64,000 nucleotides of DNA from Multifurca ochricompacta. Its lineage: Eukaryota > Basidiomycota > Agaricomycetes > Russulales > Russulaceae. Position numbers and translations under genes: made by a program. The notes beneath the pieces were generated by a model that saw nothing but the letters and a program-made list of their open reading frames with translations, ran no database searches and was not told the DNA's origin. Numbering within the stretch: the first letter of the stretch is position 1; each line of letters starts with the position of its first letter. Positions 11,035 to 24,534 of this stretch are shown here, in pieces. Location: NCBI GenBank assembly GCA_022496185.1, contig WTXG01000015.1:310001-374000 (forward strand). Reading direction: 5' to 3'.

Positions 11035-13846
11035 ATGACCACCACAGCACTCACCCTTTGTTGTCTAGCTGTCGATATCAAAAAGGCTCCTATTGGGGAC
11101 ATCTTCAAGGTTATAGTACAATCGGATGACGATGTAATAGACCTCAAAGATGCCATCAAGCTCAAGAGGCTCCTGAACTAGACCACGTCGCGTAATTCGA
11201 CTAACTGTCTGGAAGTTATTGAAACCCGTGCGCGGCACTTCCGCTGTCAATACTACGATTGGGGCCATGAAGTTCCCCGACTTCAAGCCTGGCGATGAGC
11301 TCGTTGGAAATGATACTGTTCAACTCCTTGACTCTCTCACAAATCTCTATGAATATTGGCAAAACCTTCCAAAGAGGAATCATTTACATGTTGTCGTTCA
11401 GGTGCCAAGTAAGTCTCGATTGTTATTGGATTGCCGCACGTATTTAACAATAATTCAGCTGTCGCACCATCCAATTTGCCAGGTAATTTCTCAGTCACCT
11501 TGGTCTCATCGACACATTCGCTTACAGGCGCCCCACTTGCCTTGCACCCACAGAATATCCCATTTTAGAGGCCCTCTCTGGGAAATCCCGTGGACCACCC
11601 CCCTTCGCCGATGAGATCACATTCACTATCCCCGCGGCAAAGCGTATCCATAGCCTCCATAACAGCGATATTAGTAAGGATGAAGTCGAAGTTGCGACAG
11701 ATACCCCTTCCTTTGTTGATGATTTCCGGACGTCATTGAATCGTCAACGCGTGATCTCACCTAATGTGAGTGCGATCACAATTCCCCGTGATTCACCTTG
11801 CTGAGTTCACTTTTTATATAGGCGACAGGGTCATCGATGCTAAGAGGATATCTCGGAGATTCGTTTGATACGTATTTTCGGGATGGAACAATTCTGACGA
11901 TCGTCCAACGGTGGGGAACAGCGAAATGGGAGTGTACTCCCATATACTCTCTAGCTCGGAAATCCTAGCGGCGCAAAACTTTGGACATCAGAAAGAGGGG
12001 CACCTTTACTCCGCTTTCCTGTACGATGTTGGTGGCCATTTTCGGGAGCTGTCATGGTCATGTGATCGTGAAGGTAGAGCTGGGTTGTGAGTTGTGGTTC
12101 ACGTAGAGCTTGTTTGGGATTGACGTTATCTGATTTTATCTCATAGTGGGACCGATTGGCCTTTCCCGCTGCTTGCTCAGCCTCGGAATGAACAAGGGAA
12201 ACGACGGTACCACCCAAGGAGCGACTTTCGTCTAGACGTCGAAGGCTTTCCGCATTGTATTATGGAAGTGACCTCGCATGAAGGTGGTCTATTGATGGCC
12301 CAGCCAGACCTGAATCGGATGATTTTGCAAGGGTCGTGCCTTGCAAGATTGGGCAATAAGCTGCGCGAGAACACTGAACCCGATTCCGATCCGGTTATCA
12401 TCACGGCAATATTTATTGACAGGGATTTACTTGCTCATGAATATTTGATGTATAAGCCTCCTTCGGAAGCAAAGAAGGTAAGAAGAGCAAATTGAGGACG
12501 CGTTATGTGATTGACGTATGGGATTTGTTAGGTGTTATACCACAAGGAGACCTTCAACCTAACTAAACCGATGGAAGCATTTGAATTTGTTTTCCGGTTG
12601 TACAATCTGCTTTCAAGAGTAGTCGAGGATAATGCAAGGCTGGATTCGTCCTCATTAGCGCTGGTTTCGGAATTGGCGGGCCACATCTCTTACAAGGACT
12701 ATCCTGCATTGACAACTGACAAGGGAAATGGCAGCAAAAGTCGCGCAGGTGGTTCTAAGGGAACAAAGGGGGATACAAAGCAGCCAGAAACCATCTTTGA
12801 AGAGAAATTAATGCAGCAGACTCTTGAACATGCTGGGTACCAGATCACGCAGCAAGAGGACGAGCGGGTGGTCGCTCAGGTGCGCGTCCCTTTATTACTT
12901 TTCATGACTTGCAGCTCACGACTTGGATTATAGCTCACGTCGAGAATGCGCACGGCGAGCTCATCCGATGGCGCCACGGTTGTGTTAAAACTCCTGGATG
13001 ACGACACTGACAATAATGGCTTGGACGAGCTGAAGATCTTGCGATACCTTAGCAGGTTCAAGGTTCCATCAAATCACGCCATCGAACTTCATGGCGTTGT
13101 CGACCTGACCATCGGAAAGGCGATCGCATTGCCGTGGAGGACTCCCCTTGTCGATTATCTCCAGTCGCGGCATCCACTTCTATCAGCGGAGTCGTTGCAG
13201 AGGCAGCTCCTGGAGGGTGTCGCGTTTCTGCATGAGCACAAAATCGCTCATCTGGACCTGAAGCCGGACAATGTGGTGATCGACAGTGAAAGGGATCGAT
13301 ATTGTCCGCGACTGTCGATTATCGACTTTGGGTTGTCTGTCGTCGTCGAGGATGAAGAAACGATGATCGAAGGGTATTGCGGGACTCGAAGATGGACTGC
13401 GCCGGAGGTTGGAACATCGGATGACTCGGATACGAAGTACAGTCCTATCCTTGCTGACCGGTGGGCTTGTGGACGAATGCTTGGTTATCTCGAGGCGCAA
13501 GTCCCAAATCAGAATGTTCTGGATGGTGATGACAGTTGGGGAATCTTAGGCAGGCTATGGAAACAGCTATTGAACTCAGATCCGAGATCACGGCCTTCTC
13601 TTTCGGTGGTGTTGGATGAATATCAACGGTATCAAAGGGACAGGATGGTTGAACGTGGCGGAGGGGCGGACGACAGTGACGCGGTACAGAAGCGGATTGG
13701 TTTGAATTGGTACGTCTACGTTTTTCTGCGGCGCCAATGGCTGGTCTGAACGTTGTGACAGTGCGGACGATATTGTGAATGAGTCGATGTTATCAAGAAT
13801 CGAAATAGATGATGGGATCATCGGTAATTGGATCGCGTGCGCTTAG
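11035..13846 (+). CDS. Crinkler-like N-terminal domain fused to a protein kinase; frame broken in two regions
   Basis: The N-terminus (TTTALTLCCLAVDIKKAPIG, then FKVIVQ, DVIDLKDAIKLK, LDHVA, RLTVWKLLKP) follows the ubiquitin-like header of Crinkler (CRN) proteins. A central region holds a conserved-looking FGTDWPFPLL block. The C-terminal kinase shows VVLKLL (lysine), LDELKILRYL (helix C Glu), HLDLKPDN (catalytic loop, Leu replacing Arg of HRD), IIDFG and GTRRWTAPEV. Introns: 11409-11458, 11483-11553, 11766-11821, 12087-12146, 12478-12531, 12880-12933, 13710-13761. From 11822 the frame is FDTYFRDG, but the downstream block NSEMGVYSHI is in another frame, so it breaks between 11880 and 11935; it also shifts at about 11165 and 11190 in the header. 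Fungal Crinkler-kinases are known; their role (effector, or intracellular conflict and recognition) is unsettled. Whether the breaks are real decay or sequence errors is open. Confidence 0.7.
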
Positions 13847-16589
13847 CTGCGAGTGGCGGCAGTCCACGGGGGAAGGTACTTACTGGCGTCTTTAACGTTT
13901 CTTCTCAAGATCGAGGCTGCGTTGAGGAAAGCTGGGCAGCGGGATATAGGATAAGACGATGACTTGTCGCATTTGTAATTGTAATATCATAGACAGGTTA
14001 GAAGGGTAGGCCCGTGGGGCGTCATATCCAAGTGTAGATTAGTAGATTTTGTATAGATCAATGTACTCATGATTTTCGACAGTTTCTGAGATATGTTTTT
14101 TTTTTAAGACCAAATATCGCGTTGCATGGTTTTCGGTCATGAGTCCGTATAAGTGAGAATTGGAGGGAAGAAGAGAAGTGAGAAAGCACTAGTCACTGAT
14201 ATGCATTGAGTCTTAATAATGTTGATAATGTCAAATGTGTCAGATACATCAAAAACTTGGTGGTGAGAAGTAGTTTGGTATTCCGTGGATAAGAAACTTG
14301 TAGTGATTGACAGGGGTAACCCGTGGATATTTATTTTGATACCTGGGTTACCCATGAAATGAAAACGTGCAGGTTCTTAACTTGCATCGCACATTTCAGA
14401 TCCATGAGGTAACTGCCGTTGCCGCCACCAGGGAGGCGGGTTGATGCCATCTATTTTTACATGGTATTCAATCTGTGATCAATCCTCTTTTTCTCGGGTG
14501 AGCTGTCAGATCCGTTGATTATGTCAATTTTGTCAAAGAAATTGTGAAGCTTGTAGTTTGTTTGCTACACTTCAAAGCTGAGCGTGCAATAGAAAAAAAG
14601 GGGAGATAGTGACAAGGGAGTAAGGGTGGCTTGGGTGGCAGAGAGCCAGGAAAGGAGGACAAAATTCATGATGCACGACTAAAGATTGTTCTTCAAAACA
14701 TGCTGGAAGCGATAGTGATTGGGCCCCAGCCTTCTGGATATCTTGACAGATAGCCGCGATGGTGTAAGTGATAATACAACACAAAGGGGAGATGACGGCG
14801 AGAGGGATGGTGATGAAAGCTACAGAAGGGTGGCTGAGTGGGGAGAGAAGAAATACAGTGCATAGAGCGGGTGCAACAAAAGCAAAAGATGACAGTCTCG
14901 AAGGGCTCGCAGTGAGCTATATAGGCAAAGGAGCTTTAAGTAAAGCTTGGAGGCGGCGAGTGCACGAGAGTAAGTAAGTCGGAACGAGTTGAAACGGCAG
15001 GTTTCGGAAGTTGATGTGTACTGTACTTTATTACCATCGCGCAGAGTTCTCAAATTACACCCCTAAAAAGCGAGCGGGATTAAAGTCTTTTTTTTTCAAT
15101 TGGGCAGGAAGGGAGAGCTGAGCTGTTATCATGCCAAGTGAAAATGCAAAAGAGACCTATGTATATTTTATGGCATGATTTGAGGCCTGGGCAGTTCACC
15201 TGCGCCGCTGGTAAGGCAGAGGAGGCAATAGATTTCTCCTGGCCAAAGGTTAGTATTAAAAGTCGACGGAATGTACGGCCAACTCTATGGCCATTCGAAG
15301 GAAAGCAGGATTAGGTCGACGAGATTAAGACCCTTATGAAGACCTTAAGCCTTTGAGTGTGAAAGAAAGAAAGCGGTCCTTTCGGTGGAAGACATCATGC
15401 CAAACCCTCTTCTACGCGCACACGGCACAGGGTATGCAGGACGGGGGTTGAGTGGTGAGACCGACACGCATACATACCCATGCACAGCGTATTGACTTGA
15501 CTCCCCCCCCTCCCTCCTTGAACACGACCAGGCAGCGCAGCTTACAGCTGCTGCTTGTACACTAAGTACGAACGCCGACACAAGCATCCTCCTCCTCTCT
15601 TGCTACTTTCCACAAGCCGGAACCAAAAGATGACGATTGGATCCGGGGCAAAAATATGCTCCGAACGAGGAGTCCACGCCTTGGTCTGTTTAGTTTGGTT
15701 GTGAAGCGTAATGGTAGGTGATAGGTGAGATGAGATGAGATGAGGTTGGGGAGGAGGAAGAGGAGAGAATAATAATAATAATAATAAATCAAAGGAGGGG
15801 GGGAACGTGAGATCGATTAGGGAGAAGGAGAAGACGCGGTTTGTCACTGCTCCCCCCCCCTCCCCACCACCACGCGTGTGGCGCGTTCTTATGCCTCTTT
15901 CGTCCCGTTGCACATGCACATCGAAGAACCCTGAAAAAAAAACAAAAAAAAAAAAAACCTCCTCAATCCCCTAAACTCGGTTTTGTTTTTTGAAAGCAAC
16001 GAGGGAGGGTTGTTTCATCTACTACCGCCCTTTATCCTTTAATCATCTCGTATGGGCGTTGGTTGTTCTACACGCACGGAAGAGGCAGGGCAAGGCAAAC
16101 AAACTTTTTCTTTTTCGAGCGAGCAGCGTTGGAAAGAGAGTGCGACGAAAGCGGGGGGGGGGGGGGGGAGTAGTCTAGATTGGCACATCCGCGTCCGCGC
16201 GCTCTCTCTCTCGCGGTGTTGTCTTCATGTCCTGTTTTGTTCCCTACTGTTACTGTTCCAGTGATCACATCGATCATGTTGCAAAAGAAGGCGCGAATGA
16301 TACAAGTTATTTATTGTACTCGAACTTGTGAGTTTTTTTGCGGATGTCAGTTGTTTACTTTCTCTCAGAGCACGTCCGTCTTATCGCTTATCCCAAGTCA
16401 CCAAATGGGTTCCAGTTATGACGAGACAGCAGTTTTTTTTTAATTTGGATTTTTATCCACCCAGCCTGACTCATTCATTCCTCCAGCCACGGGAAACGGT
16501 ATCAAGGTACCCATCCACTTTTGTTCGCTACGTGATGATAAACAATGACGACAAGGACAGGATTGGATCCAAGTTGTACATTTATTTAT

Positions 16590-16625
<36 letters not shown>

Positions 16626-16899
16626 GTCCATTGGTAACTTTCTATCGCCGCCTCCCTGAAAAGAGACAAGTGCGGAAGGCGAGTGAGCCCCTCTCACACT
16701 GGTAATGATCGATTTAAAAAAGACGGTCTAATGCCCCCTTTGAATGGTCCGATTGTGATTGATTGATAAAAGAAATCGGTGATTCCCGTACGAGTTTGAT
16801 ATCCGTATCATGGGGTGGGCTTGAGTGTGCGGGCTTTAAGAGAGAGTTCACCAAAAAAAATAGCGTGGTACACAGCGCAAGTAGTAATAATGACAGGTT
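13847..16899. other. Intergenic region with simple repeats
   Basis: No supportable gene in 3 kb. Contents include G runs (18 G near 16151), a (TCA)n tract at 16591-16625, AAT repeats near 15768-15787 and CT-rich tracts. A minus-strand frame around 14572-15053 has hydrophobic segments, but no ATG-led exon chain or known domain. Confidence 0.5.
16591..16625. repeat. (TCA/CAT)n trinucleotide microsatellite
   Basis: Eleven or more perfect TCA units in intergenic DNA, about 0.3 kb beyond the stop codon of the minus-strand gene ending at 16900. Confidence 0.9.
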
Positions 16900-18758
16900 T
16901 TATGTCCTGACCTTCAGACACTCCCGTCTCAGAACCGCGATCACATCCCACTCATCCCGACGCTCGTCCTGCCCGGACGCCCAGGCTTCCTCCCCCTCCT
17001 CTCGCTCTCGCTCTCGCATTAGGCTCTTTATGCACTTGACCATACTTGTGGACCGCGTTTCATATCCCGCTTGACTGGTGCTCATCGAATGAACGCTGAA
17101 CTCCAATTCCTTGGCGGCCGAAGATAGTACGAAGGATCTGGCAATGTGCGCAAGGGAAATAAAAAAAATAAAAAATCAGATTCAATGACATTTGCAATCA
17201 CTAACTTCGGTACCTTGTCTCCTCTTCCGACGAATCCATATGGAGGAGCTTCTGCCACATCTCATCATCACGATCAACACTGCGCATGAAAACTTTATGC
17301 AACGTTCGTCGAATGTTGGTATACGTTACTTTCCTGTCGTTAGTCTAGCACAAACGACGAGATTAAAATCACAGAGGAGCAGAGGAACTTGAATTGAAAA
17401 CCTTACCGGGATCTTCTGAGAGAATGATACGTCGAGGTTTATTTCATCGTCCGGAAGACTTATAGGAGAGGCTAAAAAATGGAAAGGGAAACATTGCATT
17501 TGCATTTCAAATCTTTGATAACTTACAACTTACAAGGAAGAACTTCGGGATCATGGTCGTCCGGTAAAGGTAAAGGTAAGGGTAAGGGCAAGGGCAAGGG
17601 CAACGGTACAGAGGCCCCCTTCGAGGTGCCTTCTAAAGTAATTAAATGTAGTTCCTTCGGCATGTCGCTCTTCGATATCACTTGCGGTTCCGTTGGTGAA
17701 GATGAAGATGTTGCGGAGGTAAAAGGGACCTTAAATGATGGTACGCGGAATGGCGCTGTGCGTCTGGCCACTACTTTTCACTTGACTCAATGACCACACC
17801 ACCTGAAACCGTAAAAAATGGCACACAAACCGTAATTATCATTAGAAGGATTTGACGGTTCACTTCTTCGGGTTTTCTTCTTCGACGACGACAAGCATTC
17901 CACTCCTCCCTCTTCTTTCGAATTTTCCGCCGCCGCCGATGACGAATTGCCCCGTTTTAAACCAACTGGGCGCGAGCGCAGGAGTGCCGGCCCGACATAA
18001 TTCGTCTTGGAGCCGATGGAGCCGAGAATCCTGGTGTTTGTTGTGCTAGTCACGCGCGGGAGCACATTGTGGTCGTCGTCGTCGTTTACTTCAGATTTTG
18101 GCTTACGGCCCACTTTCATACTCGGTTTCTCACGACCATCACCGAAGCCTGTGGACGTGGTGGTGGGATTTAGAGGGACGCGCGGCGCTCTGACCTGCGG
18201 AACTGGATAGTCATCATCATCTTCTGCAGGCCCTACCCGCGAGGAGCTCGCGAATGAGCCAACAGTTATAGTTTCGGCAGGGGACAGTGCTTTCTTCCTC
18301 TTTCTTGTCTTCTCCGGATTTTGGCAAACCTTATTGGCGACGATGACGATTAGCGTTGTGGGGATTGGTCGGATCTTTGGGGATGCGTTCGTACGTACGT
18401 CACACATATTGTCACAATATGACCGGACTACTTCGGCCTCTCTCTCGTTGATACTTTCTCCAAAGTATCGGCATATTAACTTGGGAAGATAGGTGTGTGA
18501 AGCCTACGAGGCGACTGGTGTAAGTGGTCTAGAATCACTTACAATATGTCGGCACACATCTGTATTCTCCGAAAAGTCAACGAGCTATGTTATTTGGTCG
18601 GGATCCATAAGAGGGGGGAGCGGAGACGCAGAAAAAGTCAACCTCACGGTAGAGAAGCTGTTGGTCGCCCTCTGACTAGGCGGAGGATCGTTGTTCCTGT
18701 CAGCTGTGGCTCTACGGCGGGCTTGTGACATCGAGACTAGCTTCCCAGCGTGCAGCAT
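16900..18758 (-). CDS. Seven-exon nuclear-type protein, family uncertain (possible TFIIS-central-like C-terminus)
   Basis: Model read right to left: 18758-18648, 18584-18543, 18503-17831, 17770-17534, 17471-17407, 17344-17214, 17137-16900; all phases agree and give 498 residues. The N-terminus is basic and disordered (MSQARRRATADRNN is in frame with an earlier ATG). A Cys-bearing segment CRYFGESINEREAEVVRSYC resembles the second half of a PHD finger (compare G-I-S-E-x-E-A-E...Y-x-C), but the first half is not convincing. A long acidic/serine-rich linker carries seven Pro-Leu repeats (17566-17603). The helical C-terminus (RKVTYTNIRRTLHKVF...YETRSTSMVKCIKSL) has the rhythm of a TFIIS central domain. 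PHD plus TFIIS-central would be Bye1-like; I hold this loosely. The 39-nt second intron is suspiciously short. A 63-nt stretch at about 18401-18339 could be either exon or an in-frame intron. Confidence 0.65.
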
Positions 18759-19079
18759 GTCTTCTCGAGCTGAGCAAGAAAAAACCCGTCAATTCAGGAT
18801 CTATAATTGTTTTTGAAAGAGGTCTCGCACAATAGTACAAGATACATTTTGCCGGCTTCCAACTCATTTAGTCGCATTTTTTAATCTGACACCGGGTGAA
18901 AAAAAAAACGCACCTCGCCATCTCGGCCGGCTCGTCCTGATGGCATTTAATTGTGTGACGCAGTGCGTTCCCAGAGCGTTTCACTTACCAGTCTCTTGAT
19001 AATAACCTATTGCAATTGTCATATGTCGTCCCACGCGAAAGTGGTTGAACCGCACCTTCAAAACTATTTGGCAAGTCGT

Positions 19080-20850
<1,771 letters not shown>

Positions 20851-23333
20851 CATGAATGACACATTTAATCGGTCTTTAACGGAACTGGTATACCCTTTTT
20901 AAATACACTAAAATCCAGATCAACGGTTAGTGCGTGCGCTTGGAGAGCCTCACTAGTTGAACAGGACTCGACTCACTCGTGGCAACTAGAAGCATCGTAT
21001 TGAGGGGGGCCGTCCGATGATGAGCCGAGAATTTGTTGGCCCTGACTCATCATATAGGAGAGCGCGTTGTCGATGCGCATATTGGGGTTGTTGTCGTCGT
21101 TCAATAGCGGACGCTGATCAGTGGATGAGTAGAGCCAGAGGCGTCTAGATCTGCCAACCAATTACGAGGCCGGACGCGTCTAGTCACAAAAAATATGTGA
21201 CACAGCCGTGACACTTCGCGACAGCCAGCCTTTACCCGAAATGTATGCCTGTCATTTGGTACCTTTCCTGTTCTGTGGTATTTTTTATTCTGCGAAACCG
21301 TACGCAATATATATTCAAGCTCTCTCGCCCCACCCCCCTACATATCAATGAAGTATATGATTAGCTTGGCTTGTATCCCTTATCTGCATCGTCGTTGATT
21401 TTGTCATTGATCCTGGTGACTTGACCGATGACAAAAGACCCTCATAGTAGTGGACTTGTGCGCATCGAGTCCGAGAGCTTGATGAGGTATCCTTTCGTCC
21501 AGCAAGTGCTCAAGATAACGACTCCGGGCGGACCAGATACGACTCTATAAATACTTGGCAAGTTTGGGATCGCGTTTGAGCTGTGGACATAGGACGAACG
21601 GATAACGGTTAAGCAAGGAAAAGCACTCCAGTAACACTCAAACCACAATACAACTATGGGCTGGTCTTCACGTCTCGACGTTGACACTGGTGGAGAGATG
21701 ACGGATCACGTGCCATTTTTTCCCTGGTGACATTTTATATGGTGCTATTCTCGACACCACTTCCTAACCAAACCATTTTCACCTACTTACTACCAACGAC
21801 CTGGTTCGGTGTTCGTTGTACCCTCTGGCTCTGCCGACTACGCAATCCTATCATGAAGCTGGCAAAGATGCGGTGGCAGCCAATTTTACTATACACGGAC
21901 TTACGAGTGCCTGTTGATGAGCCCAGTGTAAGTCTCGATTTCAAAGTATTTCTTAAGACTGTCATGTGTGAAGAAGTGTTGTAAGTTTTGCTATCGTACA
22001 TATGGTGGGAGGAGAAAGAGAAACACACCACCCTTCACTACTTACAAGAGTAAAACTGTCGATGTTCTCGAACCTTTTCTGCCAAAAACATCTTCTCTTA
22101 CCATCCCACCCACTGATTTAGATGACGTCTCCTCCTTTCGAGAGCTCGAGCGCAAATTGGTCATTTAGCCCAAGGAAATACACTTACCGGCAGCCATCAT
22201 CTCATCTCACCATCTCACCTCATCTCAATCTCATCAATCATCTATAGATATTTCTGCCTGCCTTTCCTCGATACCCCCCCCACCCTCAACTACCTCGCGT
22301 ATACCCGCTTCCCACTCCCGTGATTCAGGAACTTTCTTTTTTTTTTTGTTATCATCATTATTCCTTTGACCACGACCACCGAGTTGGCACAACCACTACT
22401 ATCATCAACGCTACTCCTCCCTCCCTCTCTCTCTCTCTCTCTCTCTTCGGGTGCCAGTATCTCGCTTGGCTTTCTTACTCTCGCTTCTTTATCGTCATCG
22501 CATGTTGCAACTCCTGGGGGTTGATGATGGTGTTGCTATCTGCCATTCCGAGGGGTACTGTCTTCCATGTCAGGACGTCAACCCGTGCATGCGCCCATAC
22601 TTATTTCAGAGATGCCGCTCCCCCCCCCCCCCCCTTCAAACAGTAAACACTAAAGGCAAAATAATAAGTGTATACTATGCATTGCTATAAATTCATGCAT
22701 CTCTCATCTGGGGGGGCGGAGGGGAGAGAAGAGTCCTTTTCCCTTTGTCTTTTACTAGAGTAGGACCGCGTTCTTATATATATTCTTTCTTTTTCTTCTT
22801 CCTCCCCCCCTCCACATGCAAATAAATCTATGACCGAACATGGGCGTTTCATCAGGGAACTAACACCGTTCTTAGAGGCAACACACACATAACACATAAA
22901 ATGAGATTAAGATGAGTGCTAAACTGTTTTTTTTTTTTTCCGGGACGCAGAGAACAAACACCAGCGGTAGGGTGTGTGGGAGGGGGGTTGAGGGAAGGAC
23001 TTGCGCATCACGCACGGGTCGGAAATGATTTCCGTGGTCCCAGGCAGGGGAGAATATGACCCCAGTTGGATACAGACTGAATTTCTTAAAAAAAGTGAGC
23101 CCCAGACAATGTGAAAGAGATGGGGGGACGCTTCTAACTCTAACGCATAAGAGCGATCAACATTATGACAACCACTAGGGGCTGGAGGGGTCCTGGAGAA
23201 TCTACTTGATTGTTTATTGTTTTTACACATTTACACACGCCCCCCCCCAAAAAAAAAATCGCTTAACGGAAATTCCCAAAGCTCGATTTGCAACCTTTTC
23301 CTTGTCTCGTAACCCATCTATTTTTATTTTTTT
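20851..23333. other. Intergenic region, no gene recognised
   Basis: Short frames at 20973-21307, 21442-21687 and 21727-22168 show no known domain; they may be debris linked to the RecQ relic. The right half (22200-23330) is CT-rich with C, T and A runs and leads into the 3' flank of the mde1 gene. Confidence 0.5.
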
Positions 23334-24534
23334 TCATTCCTGCACAAGGGGGAGGCCATGGGCTTTCATCTTGATCGCAATCTCGAATAGATAATCAAGA
23401 CACTATACGAAGTGACGGGTGTGTGGAACCGAACGTTAGTAACTCGGCCCAGTCAAATGAAAAAAAAAAACAAATGGGTCGCGGTACCTCTGTCTGGGTC
23501 TTTGCCTTTTCCCAGTCGTTCCCTGCACAAGCACAGCGGAGGTCAGCGCTATTCCTCATGATGCCCGAAACGATAAAAAATTTCCTGCCGTACCCCACAC
23601 GTAAATGCCATGTCGACGGACGAGGACTGCGGCAGCATCTGGATAACGCTTCATAGCTTCCGCCATGCTATCTTTGAGGTCTTCCTCATTGGGGGTATTT
23701 TCAATAATCGGTACCTCTAGAACATCGAGGTATGAGAGCGCATTCCTCATGCCGCCTATGCGAACGCCTTTGATCATCTATATGTCATGCATAGTTGGCA
23801 ATCCGCTAACCCCCAAAAACGCATTGCAACGCATGGCAAAGGCAAGGCAATCAAAAACGAAACCAATTTACCTCCTGGCAAAAAAGAAATCGAAAAACGT
23901 TTTTTTGTTAGTCAACGCTCAAAAAAAAAAAAGAAAAATTAAGAATAACGATCACCGCCGAGGTTGAGGATTTACTTTCAAAAGAGAGGTGATCGTCCTT
24001 CCACTTACCTGATGAGAAATCCTAAAGATGTTTCCAGGCGTCAAGAGGGTGACCATTACAGCATTTTGTGAATGGGTGTGGATACAACTGCCCGCAGCCC
24101 TCAGATCGAACGCGTTCCAAAAGAGAGGGGTACACGCGGATTCTTTGAGATTGAGTGATGGTCGTCTAAGGAAGATACGATCGCCGTCGGGTGACGGAAA
24201 GGGAAGAACGAAAATGTGAGAGGGCAAGATACGCTCTTTTTGAACGCCTGAAGGGGCGATATAGACCTTATCTCTTTTGTGTTGTGTTGTTTGAGAGGAG
24301 GTTGAGTTAATGGATACGAAGTGTGTGTGTTACTGACTGATCTCGGATGCTAATGCCTCCCCCGGTTCCAGTCACCCAACCCAAGTGATAGAAGCCGCGA
24401 CAAAGCTCGGGGATGAGGTTTGCAGGCTGGATTTGGAAGATGAAAATGAGGCCCCCCCCCCCAAAGAAAGGCTACTTTACATGCAAAGGGTCATCAGAGG
24501 TGACCAGTTCATCGGCGGTTTGTGAGGATGACAT
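23334..24534 (-). CDS. mde1: Methylthioribulose-1-phosphate dehydratase
   Basis: Cytosolic Zn enzyme of the methionine salvage pathway. It dehydrates 5-methylthioribulose-1-phosphate to the diketo compound used by the enolase-phosphatase. Exons right to left: 24534-24481, 24426-24334, 24266-24009, 23874-23872, 23777-23594, 23522-23488, 23402-23334; total 696 nt, 231 residues, uninterrupted. Recognisable family blocks are [42 protein letters not shown] (zinc-binding His pair), [27 protein letters not shown] (third zinc His) and [12 protein letters not shown]. The family sequence S/T-H-Q-E-M-I-K-G is recovered only if a 3-nt exon GAG at 23874-23872, flanked by CAG and GTAAAT, is included. Yeast Mde1 (244 aa) and human APIP are the nearest known relatives by motif. 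AT-rich TATA-like DNA lies about 100-130 bp upstream. Confidence 0.95.
23872..23874 (-). other. Putative 3-nt microexon (GAG, Glu) of mde1
   Basis: On the minus strand the sequence reads TTTTTTTGCCAG-GAG-GTAAATTGG. A polypyrimidine tract and CAG acceptor therefore stand directly before, and a GTAAAT donor directly after, a single Glu codon. The flanking introns are 134 nt (24008-23875) and 94 nt (23871-23778). Including it restores the Glu found in the animal homologue segment HQEMIKG. Skipping it keeps the frame but loses that residue. Confidence 0.7.

Noticed and set aside
14572..15053. Minus-strand frames with hydrophobic stretches (for example CCIITYTIAAICQDIQ), possibly a small membrane protein
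   Set aside because: No start-to-stop model with splice sites could be built and no family is recognised.
17479..17793. Plus-strand frame with GKGKGKGKG repeats
   Set aside because: It is the complement of the Pro-Leu repeat in the well-supported minus-strand gene.
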